From assembly GCF_041146395.1 (NCBI RefSeq), contig NC_090996.1:28792738-28856737 (forward strand): a stretch of 64,000 nucleotides of DNA, read 5' to 3'. Position 1 is the stretch's first letter, and every line of letters starts with the position of its first letter. This DNA is from Eulemur rufifrons (Eukaryota; Chordata; Mammalia; Primates; Lemuridae). A program made the translations under genes and the position numbers. The notes below the pieces were generated by a model. It had not been told where the DNA came from. It was given only the letters and a program-made list of their open reading frames with translations, and ran no database searches. Below are positions 36,754-49,329 of this stretch, in pieces.

Positions 36754-36801
36754 AAAAAGAAAGAAAGAAAGAAAGAAGGAAAGAAACAGAAAGAAAGAAA
36801 G
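36754..36801 (+). repeat. (AAAG)n microsatellite
   Basis: An interrupted purine tract of AAAG/AAGG units, about 48 bp. Confidence 0.93.
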
Positions 36802-36934
36802 ATCAACTGTAAGAATGAATTTAAAAACTTTCCAAAGGGATCTGCTTTTTCTGGATGATCAGGTGTTTAGGGGGAGGGAGGCCACACTTACTGGGGAAAT
36901 TTCAAACCTTTAAAATGCAACCATCCAGTGAATA

Positions 36935-37330
36935 GCTGGAAATAACCTAAATGTCCATCGATAGGGGAGTGGTTAGATGATTATGGTCGGTCTGTCCACA
37001 CAGTGGGACTCCACGTCGAGGTTAGAAAGACTTAGGTCTTTTTATTCCCAGATGTACTGATGTAGACATAGCACCAGGATGAAAAAGCAGAACAGAGCAC
37101 ACAGTAGGTCCCTTTCGGGAAGAGCTTTTCAAAGGCTACACACGATGGTGTAAACATTACTTTTCCTGGAACGATGCGTAAGAATGGATTGGCATTTCAT
37201 CTTTGGGGAACTAAAACAAGCGGGGGCATCCGCACAGCACACGTGTGGTTTTCATTTCATTCCTTTCCATTTGGTTTGAAATTTCTAATCATGTACATCT
37301 ACTGACTTTATTTTAAAAAATTCAAGGGGT
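36935..37330 (+). mobile_element. old L1/HAL1 3' fragment
   Basis: AACCTAAATGTCCATCGATA, GAACAGAGCACACAGTAGGT and an A-rich end near 37320 resemble L1ME/HAL1 3' ends. Confidence 0.65.
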
Positions 37331-38594
37331 CATTTGGACATTGGGGCTATGGACTACTTTTGCTTCCTTTTATTCTTTTATATTTAAAAAAATCTGATTT
37401 CTTTCGTTAATGCTAACAACATCAAGCACCATTGTTAGCATGGAGAAGCTGGTAGAACTTGGCTGGGAAGAGTGGGCAGGGATCTGTGACCATCCCTGCT
37501 GCTCCAGTCACGATCCTTCTGGCTGCCGGCCTCTCATGAGTCTTTCTATTACCCTGGACAGCCCAGGATGTTCCAGACTGAAGACCCCCCAGGAGAAGCG
37601 TCCCTGTCCCCTTTCTCCCCACTGTGCTGTCAACACTAACCATGGTGCCTGCAGCAAAGCTAGGGCTCAACAGGCTGCTGCCAAGTGAACTTGTGGCTGC
37701 AGGAGCAAGTGCCCGGATGAGACTGGATGCAAAGTGAAAGGCAGACTGGTAAAAAAGAAGAAAAGGAAGTGGGGAGGGAGGGAAGAAAAAAACCCAAACT
37801 GAACTCAACACAGTTAAAGAGCAAGCTCAATGAAACTAACCAGAAGTGGGAAAAGCCCACTTCAGAGTCAAAAATCAGAAGGCCTTTGGGTTTATCTTCT
37901 CATAAAGAAAGTACACAAGGCATGTCCCAGAGAAAAGTATTCTGCAAACAAGGTCTACATTTGCCAAATGCCACAGGTTCAGGTTTGGCTAAAGGCTAGG
38001 CTCCCAGGTGCCTGAGTCTGGGCTACAGGAGGAGTATGGTGGGAAAGGGTCTCCTTGCTGACTGCAGTGGTTCTACCAGGCACTAAACTAGGAAACACAG
38101 GGCCCTTGAGCTCTCGTGGCTGGATGTTTGAGCTGGTTTCTGGAGTCAAGGTCAGCTGAAGGCCAGCAATGGGATTCCAGGGGTGCCCCAGGGCCTAACT
38201 ACTCCCTACAGTGTCTGCACCTGCCTGCTGGTTCATGAAGCCTCCCACCAACCTAGCACCCCTCCACCTAAGGCTTTGATTCTTGCTTTTTAAAAAGTCA
38301 AATGCTCTGGGGAAGGCGAACCCCCAGGGCTCAGCCATGACTAAGACCTTTCAGGGACGGGGGGATCTGAGAGCAGGTTTGGCCAGGGGGGCAGCAGGGG
38401 TCGGGAGAAAGGAGAGAAATAAGAAAGGGTCAGGTGCCTGAGTGAGGGGGCACATCACTGAGGGGACAGATGCCAAATAGGATGTCCTCCACTAGGTCGG
38501 GGTGCACCAGCTTTGAGAGACCCGGACACAGGACTGCATGTGAAAAAGCAAGCTGTAAGCAATGATTCAGTTTTTGATTTAAAAAAAACTCAAA

Positions 38595-39165
38595 ACTATA
38601 GTGCTGAAATATGTACATCTACGTATAGCATGTAGTCCTGCGTTGATAGATATTTACATGAAGACACACAGAGAAAGGCCGGGAAGGATACACAAACTGA
38701 GAACAGTGGTTCCCTCTGAGGGAGACATGAGGTTGGGGACTTTCACTTTCTGCTCTATCTGCTTCTGTATCATTCAGTTGTTTTGCCCCAAGAAACTACT
38801 GCCAGTACCATTTAAATGTAAAAAAATACCTTTTAGGAATGTATTTAATGCCATTGAACTGCACACTTAGAAATAGTTAAGACAGTAAATGTTGTTTATT
38901 TCACCACAATTTAAAAAAAAAAGCTCCAAAACTTTAAAAAGGCCCCTTTCAAAGTCAGAATGGCGACTGCTTTGAGTGGGGTGGGATGGGGGAGCTGGCT
39001 ATAGACTGGGGAGGGGCTGTGTGTGATGCTAGAAATGTTTTGTGTCTTGACCTGAATTATACACAAGTATAATCATGTCCAAAATCTTCAAGCACTACAA
39101 CACCTAAGATGACTATACTTTTATGTTCTTTATGTTATTACTCAATTTTTTAAAAAAAGCGTACC
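38595..39165 (+). mobile_element. two old L1-type 3' tails in tandem
   Basis: The first part (to about 38790) has GAACAGTGGTTCCCTCTGAG, typical of HAL1/L1ME. The second (38830-38925) has GAACTGCACACTTAGAAATA and TTTATTTCACCACAATTTAA, typical of L1M 3' UTRs. More L1-like sequence follows to the T-rich end. Confidence 0.65.
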
Positions 39166-39479
39166 CAGAGGATTTTCTATTAAGTCAGATTGTCGTAATG
39201 CCCTAAATACAAGGTCAGAGCGAATTAAACAAGTGGGGAGCTAGGTTCAGTGGAGCCGCCAGAGGACGGGACCTGCTCATCAGTGAGCAGTGAGGACGTG
39301 GGGGTAGAGCAGGAAGCCCAGCCACGCCCCTCCTGCCCTCAGTGCAGCCGGGATGGGAGTCCCACCGGTACTGTCGGGTACTGTCAGCCCACGCAGACGC
39401 CGGCAGAAAGAAAGTTCACACAGGAGTGATGGGGGCACAGAGGAAGGGTGGGAAGCTGTGCCAGCACTGGGAGGGATCG

Positions 39480-39700
39480 GGGGAGATGAGGAGGGCTTCA
39501 CAGAGGAGGAGATGGCTGATTTGAGTCTTGAATGTCGACAGGAGTTCACAGGACACTCGGGAAGAAGAGGAGACTACTACGAAGCCAGCTCAGAGCCCCA
39601 GCAGGAACCTGTGTGCTCCATGTGCCCGGAAGAGGCTGTCTACGCTTCATTTCTGTTAAGGCCTGGGTCACCTGGAGCTGGTATGCTTGATGACAGCTGC
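39480..39700 (-). mobile_element. L2 remnant, minus strand
   Basis: GAGGGCTTCACAGAGGAGGA and GATTTGAGTCTTGAATGTCG resemble antisense L2. The rest is too decayed to assign. Confidence 0.45.
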
Positions 39701-40264
39701 GGTGCCCTCGGACACAACGTGCTTGGCCAGCTCCCCAGGTCGCAGCAGACACACAGCTGCTGGACTTCCCAGGAAGTCAGGGTGGTGGGACTGGGCCAGC
39801 TGCTGACACACCACACTCCCAAAGGAGTTCCTGCTGCTCAGGGTCTGGGAGGAAATGTCAGGGTGCCGTGGGTGGGTTTCTCAGCACCTACTCAGGGGTG
39901 CAGTGGGGAGGGGGAAAAGTAGTGGCCAGCAAGTGACCGGGAAAGGGGATGTGAGGGCACCAGGCAGACCAACCTGGGAAGAATCTTGGTTGGGAACGGA
40001 AGGAGGGAGGAGAGACCGGTGGCCAGAGGGGCAGGTGAGGGAAGGCGAGGTCACGCAGCCCCAGGATTCTGTCTGGATCTGTAGGAGCTGTCCTGACAAT
40101 CAGGCTAAGACTTCCAAGCTCCCCCAGGCCTAGCCCAGCCACAAGCTGAGGATGCTTCCTCCAACAGCTCTGCTAAGGGATTGGGAAGTAGGAGAAAGGT
40201 TTTCTCCTAAGAAAGGAGGCAGGCCACGCTGACTAACAAAAACATGCTCAAAGTGCCCAGAGCA

Positions 40265-40425
40265 GACCTGGGCCCAAATCTCACACCCACTCACTAACTA
40301 AGCAACCCTCACCAAACAAGCTCCAGTTTCCTCATCTGTCAGAACAGAGCTGACAGCAGATGGCTCGCAGGCCTCGAATGAGATCCTGGAGGCAAAATGC
40401 CCGGCACCAAGGGGCACTGGAGAAA
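40265..40425 (+). mobile_element. MIR
   Basis: ACTAACTAAGCAACCCTCAC and CTCCAGTTTCCTCATCTGTC match the plus-strand MIR core. Confidence 0.65.
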
Positions 40426-40879
40426 TCTTTACTTACCTGCAAGGCCCTGGCAAACAGATCACTAGGGTGGAAGAGATGGCAGGGGAGGGGCTGACACTTA
40501 AAAAACAATCGAATTCTTTGTTTTAAACTTGACTTCCAAGCTCCTAGCAACTTGCCGTTTGCTGGTCTTCTGGTTTGGTACTGGGCTAGACTCAGCCTCC
40601 CTGAGATGCCACTGGGACCCTGGCCAACCTTCCCCATCTCTAGCCCTGGGGCTGGGATTGACAAGATGTAGAGCACAAGCCAGGGTGGGATCCACGGGCC
40701 CAGGGCCACCTCCCCAACCCCAGATCTACTGCTCCCTACCTTCCTGTCTACGGGCCTCAGTTTCCACACCCATCAGTGGACATCACATTAGCATCTCCTT
40801 CACAGGCTGCGGAGAGTGCAAGAGACGGCACACTCTCCTATTACTCTTTCCAGGTAGCAACAGCCATCCTTAATACTCA

Positions 40880-41080
40880 GCGAGTACTTGAAATGTGCCC
40901 AGCACTGCTCTGAGCACTTGGCATTGTCTCACTTTATCCTCCAGCTAACCGTATAGGGAAGCAGCTACACAGGCATGGCGCTTGCCCAAGGTCACCCATT
41001 AGTGAGAGGCAGAGCTAGGACTCGAACCCAGGAAGAGTCTGGCTCCAGTGCCCACATGCATAACCATTCTGCTAAACAGC
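40880..41080 (-). mobile_element. MIR, nearly full length
   Basis: GTGCCCAGCACTGCTCTGAG, TGCCCAAGGTCACCCATTAG and AGGACTCGAACCCAGGAAGA are antisense MIR including the tRNA-like B box. Confidence 0.85.
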
Positions 41081-41919
41081 CCAAATACCATTCTCTTCCC
41101 TAAGCACTTTCTGCATCTCCCAGTGTTGGGCCAGCTCCCTCAACGATTGATATAAAGACAAAGCCAGGTCCACGTCACACTAATCAAAGAAGCAGGCAGC
41201 TCTGTGATAAAAGCTCAGTGACAGTTTTCACACATCACTCATGAGGTGGCCCTCTGACCTGACAATGATATGGCCATCAACAACATGTAATCATTTCACA
41301 TTTTTATCTCAGATACACAGAGATCAGAAATCACAGAGGCTGGGCTCACACCAACCATCACCAACGGCACTGCAGCATGTGGCTTTGCAACTGGCTGCCA
41401 AGGGGAAACAGTGGTAAGTGTAGCGGAGGGGCCTGCTCTCATCTCTGAACCGAGTGATCTGTAAGCAAACAGCAGATGGAATCGACTCCGGGGTGACGTA
41501 CAGGTGCGCGTGTTACTTGCCAAACTGAGTCGCGTGGGGCTGCTGAAAGCAACGCCCAAACAAACACGCATCCAGAATGCACAACTGCAACCACATCAGT
41601 GAGGAGATCTGATAACGCTGCCAAATTTAATGCAGAAAATAAAAGCTATCGACTGGGGAACATGAAGAGAGGTAACAGGCCACTTCTGTTAACAAGAAAA
41701 ACATGGCATTCTTCTCCACGAATTGCCAGTTACCAGGCAGCACTGCAGTTGCAGAGGCACAGACCAGGGAAACGCCCGTTCATCTGGAATCCGAATGGAC
41801 TCAGGGCTCACAGGCTCCACCGTCACATGCTCAGACTTTGACGCTGAGACGAGCAGCTGGTACCATCATGATGGTCTCGCTAGGTCTGTGGGCCCCAGCC
41901 TCGTCTCCCTGGTCTTCTG

Positions 41920-42020
41920 CACCCCAAGTCATCTTCTCTGTCCCCTTCCATGCCTAGCACCGTGTCTGCCACTGTCTCTGGCATCCAGTCAAGAGCCAAT
42001 AAATACTTGTGGGAAGAATT
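41920..42020 (+). mobile_element. L2 3' end
   Basis: TTCCATGCCTAGCACCGTGT followed by CCAATAAATACTTGTGGGAA fits the L2 terminus. Confidence 0.6.
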
Positions 42021-42370
42021 AATCGAAAGATCCTCGTGAGCATGGAACAGGCCTCTTCAATTCTACAAAATGAAGTATCTCCCTCATTAAACAACGACAT
42101 ACCAAGAACTTATTTGGTATTTCTTTAGGGAGAGCATTTTATTAAATTTTGTTCTCTCAAAAAAGATAATGAACTTGAACTATGAAATACTGGTGATTCT
42201 CAGTTACCCAAAACCGTCAGTCCAGAATGCTATACCCTTCGACATCTCATGCTAAACTGGAAGTGACCATCATTGCAGATGGTGACAAGAGGGCATGGAA
42301 TAGGAACTCTCTAGGGAAACCCCTACCTGCCAGTCACCTCCTGGGATGAGAGCTGTAGTGTCCTCAGCAT

Positions 42371-42420
42371 GAGTGACTCCCCCCACCACTACCATCCCCC
42401 ACCACTACCACCATCACCGC
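42371..42420 (+). repeat. CCACCACTACC-type minisatellite-like tract
   Basis: Two imperfect copies of CCCCCCACCACTACCA-like text followed by CCATCACCGCC. Short and C-rich. Confidence 0.6.
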
Positions 42421-44544
42421 CAGGGGGACAGTTTTTACTTTATAGAAGATGAACACAATTGCTTGTCTCATTTCATGGTCTTAACAACCCAGAGAGTGAG
42501 GTAGTGTTATCGTCACATGCTCCCCATGAGGAAGCCAAGGCTCCCAGATCATTCCACTGGGACTGCAGGTGTCCAGCCCCAAACCCCACACTGTTAAATC
42601 TGCTGGAGTGCCCAGAAAGGGCAGGGGTCCTCGAGAGTGAGTGGAGGGGCCCCCTGCTCCATGTGTGGCCCCCCAGCATCCCATCAGACAAAGCACCCCC
42701 GAGCAAAACCAGGTTTCCTGGTTCGAGGACTTTGACACGGACCAAGACTGGCTTTCCAAGGCTCATTGGAGATACAGAGCTTGCTTCCTGAATGAAGACT
42801 GCCTGGTGACAGAGCAAGACCTGGTCTCTTAAAAAAAAAAAAATCGCAAGTGCCCAAAGAAGCCAGTCTGGTCACGAAAACAACATGCCACACATGGACA
42901 CCAGAAGTGGTGGGTATCTCAATTTGTCTGTCCCCATCCTCCATTTCCTGATTTTGGCTGAAACCTGGAAGAAGTCAGCAATGGCATGATGTAGCTAGGG
43001 GAGGTCCCCATCAGCATGAGAATGTCATTCCACCCTCACACTGCAGTGCCATCTCCAGCCTAGTGGCTGCCCAGAGCCCATTCTGTGTCAGGGCAGATAC
43101 AGAAAAGCTAGCCAGGGTCTGAATCATGAACCTTCCACCCCCTCAACCCCCACCTCCATCTGCCCACTCTGCCCGCTCCATCTTGCCCTGTTGGCTCCTC
43201 CAGGATGTGGTGATGTGTAAGGCCTCTGGCCCCACTCTGGCTGGCCCAGTACCAGAACCCCTGGCCTGGGTCCTAGTTGCCTGCAGGCCTGGCAGAGGCT
43301 GCTTCCTCCTCGAGGCTCAACACTATGGGACCCCCTGAGCTCCCAGAGATGGGGAGAGGCAACTGTTTCTAAGACAATAATGCCCTCCATGATGCTAGAA
43401 CGTGTTGCACCCTGGATTTAGATCCTGTCAAATCCTCTTAAACGTGAACCAGAGCTGCCACACTCAATACTTCTGCAGGTGAGAATGGTGCCTCAGAGCT
43501 GTGATTCCACTGAGGGACTGGGGGAGAGGCCACAGTGGCCACACCAAAAGGGAGAATACACACTCAGTTCTAATTCTCTTATGGAAATGTTTGCAACTGG
43601 GTCAATTAAAGCCCTTGTTTTATAGAAGTCTACTCACAATCAACGTTCTCCCAGAAGCCTATTGGCACTTTCAGGAAGAAGAACATATGAGCCTCAGAAC
43701 CAGCACTGCCTAGCTGGGGGTCACAAGTACAGTCAGGGTCACTAAAAGACTGGGGAACTCTAACCCTGGCCCGAAGGGGTGCTATCCTGTCTGACGGGAG
43801 TCTCAGCACATGGGAGACTCAGCTGCCGTTGGCCGTACGCCCGGGTTGGAAAGAAAGCCCAGCAGCAGCGACAAGGGGACCCAAGCCAGTTATTAGTGCT
43901 CTGAATCTGCAAACACACAACTCAGAGAAGCAAGGCTGCTACTTTCTTAGCCGCTGGCTCCAGACACCACATCCTGGAGGAGTATTCTGCTAAGCAGAGG
44001 GTCCAACTGCTAGAAATGACAGGTGTCGTGTGGAGAACTGGTGGCTAGCATTGTAGATGTGCACTCACTCTTCTAGATCCCCAGAGAATCATCTGGAGAC
44101 CATCCCAACTGCCTACACTGGTGCTGATAGAGAGATGGTCGATGTCCTTGTTTGGGGACAAACAAGCCTATTCTGCCCCAGAATCCTCAGACCCTGAATT
44201 CACAGCTAACTGACCATGTGAATGCACATTAGCAGTTAAGTATTTGCACTTTCCAGAGATTGAATCTGGGCCCAGCTGAGTGGAGAGCACAAACGCACAC
44301 ATGCTAGGCTAAGCCTGTCACTCAATGGCAATGGTTAATATCAGTGCTGTCTTCATCATCATTGTCATTGCCAACACTTCTCCCACCCAGGCCTTGGTGT
44401 CTGCTCAGAAGGCACCTCCAGAGGCTGCACAGTGTGTGCTTCCAGGTTCGTCCGTCCAGACACTGCTCCCCAGCCCAGGGAGGGAGGGAGGTCCCAGGTA
44501 GGAGGTGAGAGGCCATTGTGCAGCCTCAGGAACGAAGATTACTA

Positions 44545-44710
44545 TAATGATAACATCTAATATTTACACACTCGATGTGTGCTGGGCTTTGGAATAAGCA
44601 CTTTACACAGCATTTAATCCTTGCCACAAACCCATGTTTGTAATTCTCATGACAGAGGTGAGAAACTGAGGCACAGAGGGGTGGAATAACTTGCCCTGGG
44701 GACCCCCGTA
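44545..44710 (-). mobile_element. MIR
   Basis: TAATATTTACACACTCGATG, AATAAGCACTTTACACAGCA and GAGAAACTGAGGCACAGAGG are antisense MIR. Confidence 0.78.
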
Positions 44711-45089
44711 AAATAAGGAGGATTCCGGGAGCGCCGGCAGTCTGGCTGCAGTGTCCACTCCACCGGGCTGCCTCTGGAGGTGGCACGCGGAGCAGCACGG
44801 AAAGCAGCCCGCTCCAAGGCCCCACACCCTGCCTCTGAGGCCAAGAGCGGGTGGCATGCCAGGGGCAGGCTCGCCAGCGATTTCTGCCCTGAGAGTCATC
44901 ACGAGAACGTCACGAGAGCCCTGTGACTGCCCCCACTTCACCCACTGAGTCACTCTCTCCTTCACCGAGCACTTCCTGAGCATCTCTGGCAAGCCCCACG
45001 ATGGCACAGGGCAGGCAGGCGTCCCTGAGACACGGTCCCCTGTCCTCACAGGGGTGGGAAGTGCCTGTGAGGGCAGGGTCACATGTTTC

Positions 45090-45165
45090 CTGTGCACCAC
45101 CGTGTCTCTAATCTCTCAGCACGAGTACCTGACAGAGGTCTACTAAAGGAATGGATGAATGAATA
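45090..45165 (+). mobile_element. L2 3' end remnant
   Basis: CTCAGCACGAGTACCTGACA through GGAATGGATGAATGAATACA matches a decayed L2 end. Confidence 0.5.
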
Positions 45166-46357
45166 CAAAAACCAAGGAAACTATTCCACAGAAACCCAGG
45201 AGGGAAAAAACCCATTTTAGAAAAAGTACCTACAGGTAATGATGCACATCCCAAATTCTGACCTGTATGTTCATTCTGCAAAAACAATGGGATGTTGGTA
45301 GTTTCAGAATTAGCATTCTCCAACTCTATTTCCCCAGACAAGCAACGCTATCTGCTCTGCATTAGAATCATGGCAAGAATTATCCCTTAGCAGGAACCAT
45401 ATCATTTCAATGCACAGATGAATTTCAATCAGACATTCATCTAACCATGCTGATGTGTTTTCCATTTAACCCTAAATTATAGTCCTTTCAAATAACTGTG
45501 AGCTCCCCTCTGCTTCTTTCTCTTCAATTTTGGTTTGGTTTTGTGAAAGGTCTGCTGGTAAAAATGAAGCAATACCAGTAACGTATCTACAAATTACGGG
45601 AAGGAGAAAGTAGGTTAAAAAAGACCAAGAAACTTAAAACAAGTATGAACAAACCACATCCGAGTTGGGCAGGAAACAATAGGAGACTGTTCTCACTCAC
45701 AGGGAAGGAAGGTAAATCTCACCAGGACTATTGTCAAACAAGTCGCAGACAAGATTCACCTCGAGCTCTTCCTGAATCTCAACTGTAGTCATCAAAATAC
45801 AACTGACTTCGATTTGGCCCCCGGAGAAAGGCAATAACCAGAAGTCGAAAGCTCACACTTGCTCGTGGGCTGGCAATTCGCTCGCACTAGAGTCTCGTTT
45901 CCAATTCAGGCAGCCACTACAGTCAGCAGTGTGTTCCAAAGGCAGCATGTGTCTCTCACAATGGAGGTGGGACCTTTGTCCCAACAAGAGGCCATTGGAG
46001 GGAAGAACAGATCTCCTGAACACCCCCTCTGACTAGACAGTTCAACTAAAGTGGATATCTTAAGCTGAGAGGTCGCCAGTAACCTTCTGCAATTTGCTTT
46101 TGCTCAAACTGAAAACCCCAGGTATCTATGTCAATATCCTGCTTGTGATATTGTACCTAGAGTTTTGCAAAATGTTACCATTGGGGGGAACTGGGGAAGG
46201 TCTCTATTGTTTCTTACATCGGCATGCAAATCTATAACTTTTTCAGTAAAAAAATTCAATTAAAAAAAAACTGCATCTTGATGGATAAGTGGATAAAGAA
46301 AATGTGGTGTATACACACAACAGAATACCATTCAGCCTTAAAGGAGAGGGAAGTTTT

Positions 46358-46706
46358 TTTGTTTTGGTTTTGTTTTTTTGTTTTTTTTTTGAGACAGAGT
46401 CTTGCTCTCTTGCCCGGTCTAGAGTGCCGTGGCGTCAGCGCAGCTCACAGCAACCTCAAACTCCTGGGCTCAAGGGATCCTCCTGTCTCAGCCTTCTGAA
46501 TAGCTGGGAATACAGGCATGCGCCACCATGCCCAGCTAATTTTTTCTATATAGATTTTTAGTTGTCCATATAATTTCTTTCTATTTTTAGTAGAGACGGG
46601 GTCTTGCTCTTACTCAGGCTGGTCTAGAACTCCTGACCTCGAGCAATCCTCCTGCCTTGGCCTCCCAGAGTGCTAGGATTACAGGAGTGAGCCACCGTGC
46701 CTGGCC
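46358..46706 (-). mobile_element. lemur-type Alu, full dimer, minus strand
   Basis: The element reads on the minus strand, with its T-rich tail at the left. The 14-bp target-site duplication GAGAGGGAAGTTTT is at 46344-46357 and 46707-46720. It carries the extended linker (TTTTTAGTTGTCCATATAAT on the plus strand). It is more diverged than the copies at 12769 and 34395, is inserted into an L1 3' fragment, and is in the sense orientation of CLEC16A. Confidence 0.93.
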
Positions 46707-46901
46707 GAGAGGGAAGTTTTGACATATGCCACAACATGGATGAGCCTTGAGGAAATTATGTTAATTGAAATGAACCAGTGACAGAAGGACAAATACCTTA
46801 TCATTATACTTATATGAGGTATCTGAAACTGTTAAACTCATGCAGAGAGCAGAATGGTGATCGCAGAGACTGAGAGAGCGGGGTTGTTGTTCAAGGGGCA
46901 A

Positions 46902-46920
46902 AAAGTTTCAGTTACGCAAG
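46902..46920 (+). repeat. left target-site duplication of the tRNA half
   Basis: This is the left copy of AAAGTTTCAGTTACGCAAG, identical over 19 bp to 46959-46977. Removing the insert and one copy restores a continuous L1 3' sequence reading CGCAAG|ATGCATGAG. Confidence 0.85.
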
Positions 46921-46958
46921 TGGCTCCGTGGCACAGTGGATAGTGAATTGGAACTTCT
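46921..46958 (+). pseudogene. retro-inserted 5' half of tRNA-Arg(TCT), untailed
   Basis: After one extra T, the sequence GGCTCCGTGGCACAGTGGAT continues to ...GGAACTTCT. It matches the 5' half of mammalian tRNA-Arg(TCT) up to the anticodon with about five differences, two of them at former CpGs. The insert has no A tail. It is flanked by a perfect 19-bp direct repeat, AAAGTTTCAGTTACGCAAG, at 46902-46920 and 46959-46977. The repeat starts in an A-run, as expected for L1-endonuclease target-primed insertion. The host is an old L1 3' fragment, so the insertion is later than that L1. It cannot be a functional tRNA gene because the 3' half is absent. Confidence 0.85.
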
Positions 46959-46977
46959 AAAGTTTCAGTTACGCAAG
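46959..46977 (+). repeat. right target-site duplication of the tRNA half
   Basis: This is the right copy of the 19-bp duplication. Its first A could also be the base after the anticodon, so the exact tRNA end is uncertain by one base. Confidence 0.85.
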
Positions 46978-47934
46978 ATGCATGAGTTCTAGAGATCTGC
47001 TCGACAGCCCTGTGCCTACAACAACACACTACACAGGTAAAAATGTGTTGAGGGTAGATCTCCATTAGTGTACTCACCACAATTTAAAGAACGCTGCAAA
47101 CCCCAGAACCCCAGCGATCTCTGCATCTATCTCTTAGGGCACCGAGTCTAACTTCAGCACTGCCCTGGGTGTCTTACAGGAAAAGAATCTGTGCTGAAGC
47201 CCTAGCAGTTGTCCTGGGGTCTGGAAATCATGTGGAAAAAAAAAAAAAAAAAAAGAGTTCAAAGGGACCCAGTACCTCTCAAATAGTTCTTAACATAAAT
47301 GCCATGTCTGTCAGCGGTGCACTGGGTGGGGACAGGGCAAATTTAATGGTAAACATGTGCCTCAGATGGGGGCGGCCTCTGCAATGCACCCTGTAGAAAT
47401 ACATGCATAAAGCGGACCAGATCTTCTGACTGTTCAAGAGATTCCAGAAATCTGGACTTTACTTTCTAAATTTTAATGTTGGTAATTCATAAAATTGTCT
47501 TTTAAACACGGTGAAGAACAAACCAAACAGATCTAGCTAGGGCCAGTTTGTGACCTGCTGGGCACTTGAGATATATTTTCTCCCCATCCTCCCAGCAGCC
47601 CTCCAGTGGAAGGCCTGCCCTCCCTGTATTTTAAATGGGGAGAAACAACGCGCCCAAGGGCACCCAGCTGGTTCTGCTGACTCAGCATTCCGTTACTTAA
47701 CATTCATTTAGCAAATGCTCAGTTAAGAAAGTTGCAGAGAAGTATCTCCAGCTCCATAAACACTGAGTCAGCTGCACATTTTCCAGACCATGTGTTGTCA
47801 CGAGATGGACCACCAGGAGAGTCTTTGTGTTCAACAAGTCACCCCTGTCACCTCCAGGTTAAATCTCCTCAGCAAACACTTCTTCCCTTGAGAGCACTTG
47901 AGCTAGAACATTGATTTGCATATTTGATCCACGT

Positions 47935-48060
47935 CTGTCTCTCCACTGGTCTCTAAAGCTCCAACATGACAGAGACTATTTATGATTTTGTATATCCTCA
48001 GAACTAGCATGATGCCTGGCCCAAAGAAAAAGTTCAATATACACTTGGTTCAATGAAATC
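47935..48060 (+). mobile_element. L2 3' end
   Basis: TCTAAAGCTCCAACATGACA, CTAGCATGATGCCTGGCCCA and TTCAATATACACTTGGTTCA form the L2 terminus. Confidence 0.65.
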
Positions 48061-49329
48061 AAGAAAGGGATAGGCCAGACAGGGGCCATGAAAAGGGCCC
48101 ATTCAATTCCACTGAACTAACGCCACCACCACCAAGGACAAAGTTTCTGGGAACCTTTTCAGAGGCTCTCATGCTCCCTTGAATAGCAAAATGGCCTAGC
48201 CAGACCACTGTACACCCAAAATCCAGAAGGGCAGGGCCTCTTGTGATTGTGCTCCCCAGGGTCACATCCCACCTGCTTGTCCAGGGATGGCAGCAGTGTC
48301 TACCGCACTAGGGTGAGCCGGCCCTTTTACCAGCGCGGCTACGGCCTGAGCACCCAGCTGCAGAGATGGCCCCTTCTGAAACAGCCTTTGCACAAGGCAC
48401 ACTGTGCTCATCTCTGACACGTATGCCAAGCCCATGCTGCAGCCAATACGATGACAGGCAAGATATAAGGAGCTTAGAGTGGGTAAGACCTCTGAAAGAG
48501 AACCAGCCACAAGGGCCTTCTGGGCTGTGGGTATGGTAAGGGCACAGGTGCGGAGGCAGAAACACAGGGCATGCTGGGGGAAAAGTGAGTTGCACCAGAC
48601 CTAAGCAGCCTGGAGCTCAGGATGGCAGGAGGGATGACAGCAAAGACGTACAGGAGCAAGCTGGGAAAGCCTCGGGGGAAGGCACAGCACTGGCCATCAA
48701 GTGCTTTCCTTCAACAGTGTACAAAATGCAACTCCAAGGCTCCTACAGACCACAAACATGCTCCATTTAGTCCAAAGTTTGCCGATAATTTAAAACTAGA
48801 GAGATTATAGATAAAAATGCAGATTTCCAGCTTCTCTGGAAACATGAAAATATTTGGCGATACTACATCCATATGCCTAAATAATGACTGCAGGCTGGAG
48901 TGAAACAGCAACTGTTCACACAGGAAGAACACGATCCAAAATTTGCCGCAGTCCCCCACTCCCTCCTGCTCTCGCCCCGAACCTGCATCATTCATAGATG
49001 TTCACTGCCCAACCTCTGCAGAGATTGGTGCCTTGGACAAGGCATTCTCTCATTCTGTTCCAATAACACTGTCTCACAGACACGCAATCTGAGGCTCAGA
49101 GTGGTGCAATTCCATGCTTAATAACATACCACCAACCAAATTCACTGTTAGTACCTGACCCCAGATTTTCCCAGGTATGCATTTCAAGACTGTTTAGGTT
49201 CCTTGAATCTCAGACCAGCTGACGCATCATCATTCTGTATAGGTAGAATGTTAGTTTCTGATTTTAGAGAAACTCAAAGCAATGGCTTCTCATCAAGGTC
49301 GGAAAACAGTCTCAAAGCTAATGACTTAC

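Larger units (their letters stand above)
46110..47095 (+). mobile_element. L1M 3' fragments, host of an Alu and of the tRNA half
   Basis: L1 3' text runs from the A-rich end near 46260 through GTATACACACAACAGAATAC (before the Alu at 46358), resumes after 46720 with GCCACAACATGGATGAGCCT, and ends at CACCACAATTTAAAG. A minus-strand Alu and the tRNA-Arg half are inserted in it. Confidence 0.8.
34310..49329 (-). other. CLEC16A: CLEC16A intron, 15.0 kb
   Basis: This is the largest intron in the window, from GTAAGT at 49329 to CCCTAG at 34310. It holds two lemur Alus in opposite orientation (34395-34733 plus, 46358-46706 minus), L1 pieces, many MIRs, L2 ends and the inserted tRNA-Arg half. Long stretches (about 42030-44500, 45170-46100, 48070-49320) are apparently unique, with no gene signal. 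Confidence 0.85.

Noticed and set aside
39353..39922. 189-codon open frame on the plus strand
   Set aside because: It overlaps antisense L2-like sequence and has no plausible protein features.
46921..46958. Functional tRNA gene
   Set aside because: Only the 5' half is present, with no T arm, acceptor closure or Pol III terminator.
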